A stretch of 41,203 bases of DNA, taken from the NCBI RefSeq assembly GCF_027622945.1, contig NZ_JAPZVQ010000002.1:1-41203 (forward strand). The letters are read 5' to 3'. Numbering within the stretch: the first letter of the stretch is position 1; each line of letters opens with the position of its first letter. The notes beneath the pieces were generated by a model, which saw only the letters and a program-made list of their open reading frames with translations, was not told the DNA's origin and ran no database searches. Both the position numbers and the translations under genes were made by a program. Source of the stretch: Glycomyces lechevalierae. Its GTDB lineage: Bacteria > Actinomycetota > Actinomycetes > Mycobacteriales > Micromonosporaceae. This document shows, one piece after another, positions 34,634 to 41,203 of the stretch.

Positions 34634-35397
34634 GCATGCTCACCGCCCCTCGCCCCGACCTGCGCACCGACACGGGCCGCCCGCCGGCGCTGCTGCTGCG
34701 CGAGGTCACCAAGACGTACGACGGGGCGCACCACGCACTCGACCGGGTCTCGCTGGAGGTGCGGCGCGGCTCGTTCCTCGCGATCATGGGCCCTTCGGGG
34801 TCGGGGAAGTCGACGCTGCTGCACTGCGCGGCCGGGCTCGACACGCCGACCTCCGGGGAGGTGCTGATCGGCGGGACCGCGATCGCGAAGCTCGGCGAGA
34901 ACCAGCGGACCCGGTTGCGGCGCAGCCGGATCGGGTTCGTGTTCCAGTCGTACAACCTGCTGCCGTCGTTGACGGTGGAGGAGAACCTGACGCTGCCGCT
35001 GCGCCTCGCCGGGACGCCGGCGGACCGCCGCTGGCTCCTGGACCTCGTTGAGCGCGTGGGCATCGCGCATCTGCTGCACCGCCGGCCCGGGGAGCTCTCG
35101 GGCGGCCAGCAGCAGCGGGCGGCGATCGCGCGTTCGCTGGCGGCGCGCCCGGAGGTGGTGTTCGCGGACGAGCCGACGGGGGCGCTCGACCTGGACACCG
35201 CCGCCGAGGTGCTCGACCTGCTGCGCGAGCTCGTGGACGACTCGGGACAGACCGTGGTCATGGTCACCCACGACCCGGCCGCGGCGGCCCGCGCGCACGC
35301 GACGGCCGTGGTCGCGGACGGCCGCATCGAGCACTACCTGCCCGGCGCCGGCGCCGAAGACCTCGCGGCGCTCCTGGCCGGGTTGCGGAAGCGCTGA
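34630..35397 (+). CDS. ABC transporter ATP-binding protein (MacB/LolD type)
   Basis: A 255-residue ATPase. Walker A is MGPSGSGKSTLLHCAAGL, the Q-loop GFVFQSYNLLPSLT, signature LSGGQQQRAAIARSL, Walker B VVFADEPTGALD and the H-loop VMVTHDPAAAA. The QSYNLLP and TGALD forms are typical of ATPases working with FtsX/MacB permeases. It starts in the ATGA overlap with the small membrane gene, and the permease follows after 3 bases. Inferred role: export or extraction of a lipid, peptide or drug from the membrane. Confidence 0.95.
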   Translation: MSMLTAPRPDLRTDTGRPPALLLREVTKTYDGAHHALDRVSLEVRRGSFLAIMGPSGSGKSTLLHCAAGLDTPTSGEVLIGGTAIAKLGENQRTRLRRSRIGFVFQSYNLLPSLTVEENLTLPLRLAGTPADRRWLLDLVERVGIAHLLHRRPGELSGGQQQRAAIARSLAARPEVVFADEPTGALDLDTAAEVLDLLRELVDDSGQTVVMVTHDPAAAARAHATAVVADGRIEHYLPGAGAEDLAALLAGLRKR

Positions 35398-35400
35398 ACC

Positions 35401-37899
35401 GTGCCGACCACTCGACGCGAACCCCGGAAGGCCTCGCCCGCCTTCCCGATGCTCGGCCCCTCACTCTCGATGGCCCGCAAGCGGATCGGCGGCCTCATCG
35501 CCGTCGCCTGCGCCGTCATGGGCGGGGCGGCGATGGTGACCGCCACGGCGGTCCTCGCCGAGACCGGCGTGTCCTCACACCTGCCCGCCGACCGGCTCGC
35601 CGCCGCCGATCTCATCATCGCGGCCGACCAGGCCTACCCGCTGCCCGAGAACCCCGACCTGCCGTTCGGCGAGCGCGTGCCCGTCCCGGCCGACCTCGCG
35701 GCGCAGGCCGCGGCCGTGCCGGGCGTCGCCTCGGCCGTCCCTGACCTCTCCTTCACGGTCGACCTCGGCGGCTCGACGCTCGAAGGCCACAACTGGCAGA
35801 CCTCGTCCACAGACCCTGTGGACGGCGAGGCCCCGGACGGGCCCGGCGAGCTCGCGCTCGACACCGAGACGGCCGCAGCGCAGGACCTCGCGGTCGGCGA
35901 CACGGTCACCGTGACCACCGCGTCCGACACCGGCGACTACGCCGTCACCGGCCTCGTCGACGCGCCCGGCGTCCACTTCGACCCCGCGACCGCGACCGCG
36001 CTCGCCGCGCATCCCGGCGGCGGGGTCGACCTCATCGCCGTCACCGTCGACGGCGACCTCGACACCGTCGCCGCGGACCTCCGCGAAGCCCTTGCGGGCC
36101 GAGGCGTCAACGTGATCACCGGCGACGCGATCGGCGACGCCGAGACCATCGCGGGCGGCACCGCCCTCGCCGAACTCATCGCCCTCGCCGGGGCCCTCAG
36201 CGGCACCGTCGTGCTCCTCGTCGGCTTCATCACCGCCGGCGCGCTCTCCGTCTCGGTCGCCAACCAGCGCCGCGACCTCGCGCTCCTGCGCGCCGTCGGC
36301 GCCACCCCGCGCCAAGTCCGGCGGCTCATCGCCACGCAGGCCAGCGCCGCGGCGCTCGTCGCGCTCGTTCCCGGCGTCGCCCTCGGCTACGTCGTCGCGG
36401 AACGCTTCATCGCGGTCCTCACCGAAGCCGGGATCGTCCCGAACTCGCTTCCCTTGGCGCTCAGCCCGATCAGCGGCGTCGCCGCCGCGGTCCTGCTGCT
36501 CGTCACCGTCCAGCTCGCGGCGCGCGGCGCCTCCCGGCGGGCCTCGAAGATGTCCGCGACCGAAGCCGTCGCCGAGTCCCGCGCCGAACCGCGCCGCCCC
36601 GGCGCGGGCCGCACCGTCGCCGGTTTCGCCCTGCTGGGCATCGCGCTCGCGCAGTCGGCGCTGCCGCTGTTCGTGCGCAACGAGGCCGCGTTCATCTCAG
36701 CCGCCACCGCGACGATGATGGCCGTCATCGGCTTGGCCCTGGCCGGACCGGTGATCGTCCGCGGCGTCACGGGCGTCGTCCGCAAGCGCCTCACCGGGGC
36801 CACGCCCGCGCCGATCTGGTTGGCGGTCAACAACAGCCACGCGTTCTCGCTGCGCACCGCCGGGCAGGTCACGGTCCTGGCGCTCGCCATCGGGCTCACG
36901 ACCACCCAGCTGTACAGCCAGACCACGCTCTCGCGGACCATCGCCGGGGAACTCGCGGCCGGGACCGCCGCGGACGCCACCGTCACCGGCCCGGTCACCG
37001 CCGACGACATCGCCGACCTCGCCACGCAGAACGGCGTCGACGCCGCCGTGCCGCTCGTCGCGACCACCGTGATCCGCGAGTACGACGTCATGGGCGACAC
37101 CGAAGCCGAGGTCACCCCGACGCTCGCGCTCGGGCCCGGCGCCGACCGCGTCATCGACCCCGGCGTCACGGAAGGCAGCCTCGCCGACCTGCGCGGCGAC
37201 ACCGTCGCCGTCAGCACCGCCACCGCGGGCCTCTGGGACGTGGGCGTCGGCGACCGGCTCGAACTCGTGCTCGCCGACGGCGCGACCGCCGAAGCCGCCG
37301 TCGTCGCCGTCTACGAACGCGGCTTCGGGTTCGGCGGGCTCATCGCCTCCACCGACCTCCTCGCCGCGCACAGCGGACCGCGCCTCTACGACACCGTCCT
37401 CGTCGACGGCGACACCGAGGCCGCGACCGCCTGGGCCGCAACGCAACCGGGCGTGAGCGCCGCCGCGGGCGACACCGCGCTGCGCGCCCCCACCGGGTTC
37501 AGCCCCGACCAGTGGATCAACCTCCTGGTCATGTTCGCCATGACCGGGTACGTGCTCCTCGGCGTCGGCAACAGCCTCGCCGCCGCCACCACCAGGCGGC
37601 GCGGCGAGTTCGCGGCGCTGCGCGTCATCGGCGCGACCCCGCACCAGATCCGCCACATGGTCCGCCGGGAGGCCGCGATCACCGCCGCGATCGCCGTCGG
37701 CGCGGGCCTGCTCATCTCCGTGCTCCCGATGTCCTTGCTGGGCATCGGCTTCATGGGGCGGCCGTGGCCGCAGGGCCCGCTGTGGGTGATCCCCGCGGTC
37801 GCCGTGATCACCACCTTCATCGCGTACGCCGCCGTCGCGATCCCCACCCGCCAGGCATTGCAGGTGCCGCCGACGATGCTGCTGGCGGCCGTCGACTGA
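35401..37899 (+). CDS. FtsX-like permease of the MacB-type ABC transporter
   Basis: An 832-residue inner-membrane permease starting at a GTG 3 bases after the ATPase stop. A first helix (about 28-50) is followed by a large extracellular domain (about 60-245), a first FtsX block of three helices (about 258-370, with SVANQRRDLALLRAVGATPR), two further helices (about 405-455), a second extracellular domain (about 490-695) and a final FtsX block (about 700-830, with RRRGEFAALRVIGATPHQIR). The paired LALLRAVGATP and AALRVIGATP segments are the coupling helices. This 10-helix actinobacterial form is common next to LuxR-type two-component systems. Substrate unknown. Confidence 0.93.
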   Translation: MPTTRREPRKASPAFPMLGPSLSMARKRIGGLIAVACAVMGGAAMVTATAVLAETGVSSHLPADRLAAADLIIAADQAYPLPENPDLPFGERVPVPADLAAQAAAVPGVASAVPDLSFTVDLGGSTLEGHNWQTSSTDPVDGEAPDGPGELALDTETAAAQDLAVGDTVTVTTASDTGDYAVTGLVDAPGVHFDPATATALAAHPGGGVDLIAVTVDGDLDTVAADLREALAGRGVNVITGDAIGDAETIAGGTALAELIALAGALSGTVVLLVGFITAGALSVSVANQRRDLALLRAVGATPRQVRRLIATQASAAALVALVPGVALGYVVAERFIAVLTEAGIVPNSLPLALSPISGVAAAVLLLVTVQLAARGASRRASKMSATEAVAESRAEPRRPGAGRTVAGFALLGIALAQSALPLFVRNEAAFISAATATMMAVIGLALAGPVIVRGVTGVVRKRLTGATPAPIWLAVNNSHAFSLRTAGQVTVLALAIGLTTTQLYSQTTLSRTIAGELAAGTAADATVTGPVTADDIADLATQNGVDAAVPLVATTVIREYDVMGDTEAEVTPTLALGPGADRVIDPGVTEGSLADLRGDTVAVSTATAGLWDVGVGDRLELVLADGATAEAAVVAVYERGFGFGGLIASTDLLAAHSGPRLYDTVLVDGDTEAATAWAATQPGVSAAAGDTALRAPTGFSPDQWINLLVMFAMTGYVLLGVGNSLAAATTRRRGEFAALRVIGATPHQIRHMVRREAAITAAIAVGAGLLISVLPMSLLGIGFMGRPWPQGPLWVIPAVAVITTFIAYAAVAIPTRQALQVPPTMLLAAVD

Positions 37900-37917
37900 A
37901 ATCCAGGGAACCGGGAA

Positions 37918-37957
37918 ACACCGTGGGGGCCACCGAGATCGGTGGCCCCCACGGTGT
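37918..37957. terminator. Bidirectional hairpin terminator
   Basis: A perfect 18-bp stem (37918-37935 with 37940-37957, loop AGAT) lies between the convergent permease and MFS genes, followed by GTGGGTGTTG on the plus strand. Confidence 0.85.
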
Positions 37958-37982
37958 GTGGGTGTTGACGGTGCTTATGGAG

Positions 37983-39431
37983 TTAGGCGGCTTCGATGGC
38001 CGCGCGGCGGCCCAGCAGCGCGGTGGCGCTGGCGACCAGGCCGACGATCGCGACGACCGTGACGAGGTAGAGGCCGGGGCGGTACTGGTCGAGGTTCGTG
38101 GCGACGCCGCCGGAGATCAGGCCGGTGGCGATGGCCAGGACGACCGCGCCGCCGATCTGGCCGGAGGTCTGGACGAGGCCGGAGGCCAGGCCCTGCTCGT
38201 CGTCCGCGATGCCTTCGGTGGCCTGCACCATGGTGGCCGAGAAGCCGATGGCGAAGCCGAGGCCCAGCAGCAGGAACGCGGGCAGGTAGTCCACGAAGTA
38301 CGCGGGGGTCGGGTCGCCGGCGCGGAGGATGAACCAGAGGTAGCCGAGGACGAACGAGGTCATCGAGGCGATGATCATAGGGGTGGTGCCGAAGCGGTCG
38401 ATGACCTTGCCGGCCTGCGGGGACAGGATCGCGACGATGACACCGGTGGGAGCCAGCGCGAGCGCCATCTGGAGCGGGCCCCATTCGAGCGTGTTCTGCA
38501 GGTACAGGGACACGATCGTCTGGAAGGAGATGTAGGAGCCGAAGATCGCCATCGCGGCGAGGTTCGCCCGCACGATCGACTTGACCCTCAGGATGCCGAG
38601 CCGGATCAACGGCTCGCGGATCTTGTTCTCCACCACCAGGAACGAGGCGATGAGGACGACGGCGGCGGCCGTGGTGGCGATGGTGACGGGCGTGAAGCCG
38701 GTCTCAGGGACCGTGACGATGGTGTAGACCGCGGCGAGCATGCCGCCGGTGAGGAGCGCGGCGCCGCCGAAGTCGATGCGGCCGTGCTCGCCTTCGCTCT
38801 TGGGGACCACGAAGAAGGCCAGGATGATCACGCCGACCACGAGGACCGTGGGCACGTAGAACGTCAGTCGCCAGTCGATGCCGGTGAGCACGCCCGAGAC
38901 GATGAGGCCCGAGGCGTAGCCGGTGGCGCCGAAGACGGTGAAGAAGGACAGCGCCTTGTTGCGGTCGTGGCCTTCCTTGAAGGTGGTGGTGATGATCGAG
39001 AGCGCGGCCGGGGCGGTGAACGCGGCGGCGACGCCCTTGACGATGCGCGAGGCGATGAGCAGGCCCTCGTGGTCGACGAGGCCGCCGACGAGGGAGGCGA
39101 CGCCGAAGACGACGAGTGCGCTCAGGAAGACCTTGCGGCGTCCGAGCAGGTCGGCCATGCGTCCGCCCAGGAGGAGGAGCCCGCCGTAGCCGAGGATGTA
39201 GCCGTTGACGATCCACTGCAGCGAGCTGGTCTCGAGGCCGAGTTCGGCGCCGATGGAGGGGAGCGCGACGCCGACCATGGAGACGTCGAGCGCGTCCAGG
39301 AACATCGCGAGGCCGGCGACGAAGAGGACCGCCCAGAGCTTGGGTCCCCATCTGCTCGGGGCATGTGGTTCGGGATCGGGGGTGCCGGGGGTGGTGTCGT
39401 CGGTGCGGGGTTGGGTTTCGGTGATCGTCAT
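37983..39431 (-). CDS. MFS transporter, DHA2 (14-helix) drug exporter type
   Basis: A 482-residue membrane protein. After a Thr/Pro-rich N-terminus the first helix reads LWAVLFVAGLAMFLDALDVS, with the D-x-x-x-V form of drug/H+ antiporters; the loop 2-3 motif is GGRMADLLGRRKVF and helix 5 has GATGYASGLIVSGVL. About 13-14 hydrophobic segments follow. The ATG at 39431 is supported over the in-frame ATG at 39443 because a -10 (TATGGT, 39444-39439) overlaps the latter and places transcription start at the former. It is divergent from a MarR regulator, which probably represses it until a drug binds. Confidence 0.93.
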   Translation of the reverse strand: MTITETQPRTDDTTPGTPDPEPHAPSRWGPKLWAVLFVAGLAMFLDALDVSMVGVALPSIGAELGLETSSLQWIVNGYILGYGGLLLLGGRMADLLGRRKVFLSALVVFGVASLVGGLVDHEGLLIASRIVKGVAAAFTAPAALSIITTTFKEGHDRNKALSFFTVFGATGYASGLIVSGVLTGIDWRLTFYVPTVLVVGVIILAFFVVPKSEGEHGRIDFGGAALLTGGMLAAVYTIVTVPETGFTPVTIATTAAAVVLIASFLVVENKIREPLIRLGILRVKSIVRANLAAMAIFGSYISFQTIVSLYLQNTLEWGPLQMALALAPTGVIVAILSPQAGKVIDRFGTTPMIIASMTSFVLGYLWFILRAGDPTPAYFVDYLPAFLLLGLGFAIGFSATMVQATEGIADDEQGLASGLVQTSGQIGGAVVLAIATGLISGGVATNLDQYRPGLYLVTVVAIVGLVASATALLGRRAAIEAA

Positions 39432-39438
39432 GCCGAGA

Positions 39439-39510
39439 ACCATACATGCACGCGCATTGGATGTCAACGCATCTAATGAGTGGACATTAAATGTCTTGAC
39501 ATGGTAATCT
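39439..39510. promoter_or_regulatory. Divergent MFS/MarR promoters with two palindromic operators
   Basis: For the exporter (minus strand): -35 TTGACA (39467-39462), 17-base spacer, -10 TATGGT (39444-39439), first A of ATG 8 bases on. For the regulator (plus strand): -35-like TGGACA (39481-39486), 18-base spacer, extended -10 TGG-TAATCT (39502-39510), ATG at 39518. Operator 1 is CATTGGATG-N6-CATCTAATG (39455-39478, one mismatch) over the exporter -35. Operator 2 is GACATT-A-AATGTC (39483-39495) over the regulator -35. Both arms share the same half-site type, as expected for one dimeric MarR protein. Confidence 0.75.
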
Positions 39511-39517
39511 CCTGGTC

Positions 39518-39943
39518 ATGGAGGCTGAATCTGAAGTCGACGTATGCGCCAAGTGGTCTGAAACACTCCGCGTGTACCACAACACGTCCTGCGAGCTCGA
39601 GAACGAGCTGCAGTCCCGCCACGAGCTGGGGCTGAGCGAGTTCGAGGTGCTGCTGATCCTGGGCCGCACGTGCGGCGACCAGGCAGAGGGGAAGGCGAAG
39701 ATGAAGGACATCGAGGCCGAGATGTACCTCAGTCAGAGCGCCTTGTCCCGCACCGTCACCCGCTTGGAGAAGGCGGGGCTCGTGACGCGCGCCGCGTGCG
39801 ACTTCGACCGCCGCGCCAACTTCCTCATGCTCACCCCTTCGGGCCGCGAGCGGTTCGAGGCGGCCAAGCCGACGCACCGGGCGGTGCTCGTCAAGCACCT
39901 GACGGACACGGGCGCTTCTGAGCGGGCGGCGTCCTGCTCGTAG
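39518..39943 (+). CDS. MarR-family transcriptional regulator
   Basis: A 141-residue winged-helix regulator. After an N-terminal helix (residues 8-35) it shows LGLSEFEVLLILGR, then the recognition helices MKDIEAEMYLSQSALSRTVT followed by RLEKAGLVTR and the wing with DRRANFLMLTPSGRERFEAA. The usual D-x-R-x-x-x-v-x-L-T pattern is kept. The C-terminal dimer helix is short (ends TDTGASERAASCS) compared with typical members, so the end may be altered. It has no Shine-Dalgarno, consistent with a leaderless mRNA. It probably represses itself and the divergent exporter. Confidence 0.92.
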   Translation: MEAESEVDVCAKWSETLRVYHNTSCELENELQSRHELGLSEFEVLLILGRTCGDQAEGKAKMKDIEAEMYLSQSALSRTVTRLEKAGLVTRAACDFDRRANFLMLTPSGRERFEAAKPTHRAVLVKHLTDTGASERAASCS

Positions 39944-40067
39944 CGATCCCTGTGGGCGCGTGACGATCACGCTCCGGGCTGGACGGGTTTCCCCGGCCTT
40001 CAGCCTCGGTCGGTATGGTGAAGGCGAGAGCAGTCACAACCGATCCGGCCCGTGGAGCGTGGATGCA

Positions 40068-41096
40068 ATGACTCCCCCAGAGAACGAACGACCTGACGAC
40101 GAGGACGGCGGCACCTTCAAGCTGAAGCCCGGCGCCGCAGGCCCGGCGGGCGGCGCACCCGCGCCGGCGCCGGCCGACGAGTCCGGTCTCGACCGCACGA
40201 TGAAGATCCAGCGGCAGGGAGGCGCCCCCGCGGGCGCCTCGACTCCGCCGCCGCCGCCGTCGCCGCTCGGCAACCCGACCGGTCCGGCGGACCCGAACGT
40301 CGCCTCCTTCGCGGAGACCACGGTCATGCCGCAGCAGGGCGGTTCGCAGACCGGCTTCCAGCCGGCTTCGCAGCCCCCGCAGCAGAACCCGCTCGGCAGC
40401 GGCCCGATCCCGCAGCCGCAGCAGCCGTACGGCCAGCAGCCGCAGCCGTTCCCGGGCCCGCCGCCCCAGCAGCAGCCCGGCTTCCCGCAGCCGCAACCGG
40501 GTGTGCCGCAGGGTGAAGCGCCCGACGGCATCAAGCGCATCGGCCTGATGGTGCTCATCGCCGCGGGCGTGGGCGTGCTCGCCAACATCGTCTCCATCGC
40601 GATGTACCCGCTCGGCGCGGGCTTCTCGGTGGTCGGCATCCTGCTCGCCCTCGTGTGGGGCGCGTACGGCTGGTTCCTGCCGAAGGGCGCGATCACCTCG
40701 GGCGGCCTGCGCATGACCGGCATCGTCTTCATCATGATCGGCGCGGGGTTCTCGATCATCGGGCTCTTCACGTCGTTCGCGACCATGGCGCTCGTGCCGG
40801 CTGCCGGCGCGGTCTCGCTCATCCAGAGCCTCATCCTCGCCGGCACCCTGGGCTACGCGTCCTTCATCTACTTCAAGGACCAGGCCGTCAAGGACTACAT
40901 CAAGGGCGCCCCGGCCATGGCCGGCGGCTACCCGCCGGCGGGGTACCCGCAGCAGCCGTACGGCCAGCAGCCGCCCGCCGGCTACGGCCAGCCCGGTCCG
41001 CAGCAGCCCCAGCAGCAGCCGGGCGCGTACCCGCCGCCGCCTCCGGGCTACGGCCAGCAGGGTCAGCAGCCGCCGCAGGCCCCCTACGGCGGTTAG
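40068..41096 (+). CDS. Pro/Gln-rich membrane protein
   Basis: A 342-residue protein. The ATG at 40068 starts MTPPENERPDDEDGGTFKLK. Residues 1-160 are disordered and rich in Pro, Gln, Ala and Gly. Four hydrophobic segments follow (about 162-182, 187-208, 222-243 and 248-270), then a 60-residue C-terminal tail of YGQQPP and PGYGQ-like repeats. Such tails flank small membrane domains in many actinobacterial envelope proteins, some tied to phosphoprotein (FHA) signalling or cell division. The FKLKP and LDRTMKIQ segments look like threonine-phosphorylation sites but this is a guess. A TATGGT at 40014 could be its -10. Confidence 0.75.
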   Translation: MTPPENERPDDEDGGTFKLKPGAAGPAGGAPAPAPADESGLDRTMKIQRQGGAPAGASTPPPPPSPLGNPTGPADPNVASFAETTVMPQQGGSQTGFQPASQPPQQNPLGSGPIPQPQQPYGQQPQPFPGPPPQQQPGFPQPQPGVPQGEAPDGIKRIGLMVLIAAGVGVLANIVSIAMYPLGAGFSVVGILLALVWGAYGWFLPKGAITSGGLRMTGIVFIMIGAGFSIIGLFTSFATMALVPAAGAVSLIQSLILAGTLGYASFIYFKDQAVKDYIKGAPAMAGGYPPAGYPQQPYGQQPPAGYGQPGPQQPQQQPGAYPPPPPGYGQQGQQPPQAPYGG

Positions 41097-41203
41097 GCCT
41101 TCCGCCTCACGCCGGTCGCGACTAAGCTCACTCGTAAGCAACGGCCGCGGGGGGCCGCGGGGGCGGCAGGAGGCCGGGGGGGCGGGGCGGCGCCGAGGGG
41201 GCG
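41097..41203. other. Right edge, no gene seen
   Basis: After the stop at 41096 there is no supported gene. From about 41141 the sequence is almost pure G and C (runs of G up to seven). I see no feature there; it may be the point where an assembly stopped. Confidence 0.5.

Noticed and set aside
37512..39476. 654-codon plus-strand frame
   Set aside because: Runs across a terminator and antisense to the MFS gene; low-complexity composition.

Overview
The window is high-GC, densely packed bacterial chromosome from an actinobacterium. The grounds are very high GC, GTG and TTG starts, apparently leaderless promoters, WXG100-type proteins, an actinobacterial DUF6350-purN-purH neighbourhood, a DUF222/HNH (13E12-type) gene, and an EACC1 plus caspase pair of a kind known mostly from filamentous actinobacteria. 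A Glycomyces-like lineage is a guess only. No rRNA, tRNA or CRISPR array was seen. Both ends cut through surrounding sequence: the left end truncates a membrane-protease-like gene, and the right end runs into extremely G-rich sequence.

Layout. 1-2250 (minus strand): a partial CPBP-like membrane protein, an F420-reductase-like NADP oxidoreductase and a Tat-exported peptidoglycan-binding, M15-like protein. 2514-8670 is the accessory island: a two-gene conflict system (EACC1 adaptor translationally coupled to a 1022-residue caspase-family protease with a long alpha-helical repeat tail), a DUF222/HNH nuclease gene, and about 650 bp of degenerate tandem repeats with a 75-76 bp period that match no family I know. 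8817-15859 (minus): a nucleoside uptake and salvage operon with lipoprotein, ABC ATPase, two permeases, cytidine deaminase and thymidine phosphorylase. 16072-17181: two small membrane proteins. 17174-21186 (minus): a Leloir galactose operon whose genes all overlap, regulator-galT-galE-galK. 21306-22891 (plus): trpS coupled to a 2'-5' RNA ligase-like gene.

22953-25383 (minus) is a polymorphic-toxin locus of the type VII (WXG100) kind: YbaB-like protein, WXG100-like protein, a WXG/transmembrane N-terminal delivery module, an HNH/SHH-type nuclease toxin domain and a putative immunity gene. The delivery module and the toxin lie in the same reading frame, separated by a single TAA. 25599-26802 holds a zinc-ribbon protein and a secreted protein. 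26943-31316 (minus) is the DUF6350-purN-VanZ-purH group, with a ZTP (pfl-type) riboswitch in front of purH; the DUF6350 frame lacks its expected stop and runs through purN. 31489-41096: a nuclease of the thermonuclease family, a LuxR-type two-component system divergent from a MacB/FtsX-type ABC exporter, a divergent MFS exporter/MarR pair with two palindromic operators and two apparently leaderless promoters, and a Pro/Gln-rich membrane protein.

The candidates for new biology are the EACC1-caspase pair with its built-in helical-repeat tail and no visible NTPase, the 75-bp repeat array beside the DUF222/HNH gene, and the stop-split toxin. All functional calls are from reading the sequence and recalling families; no database search was run.
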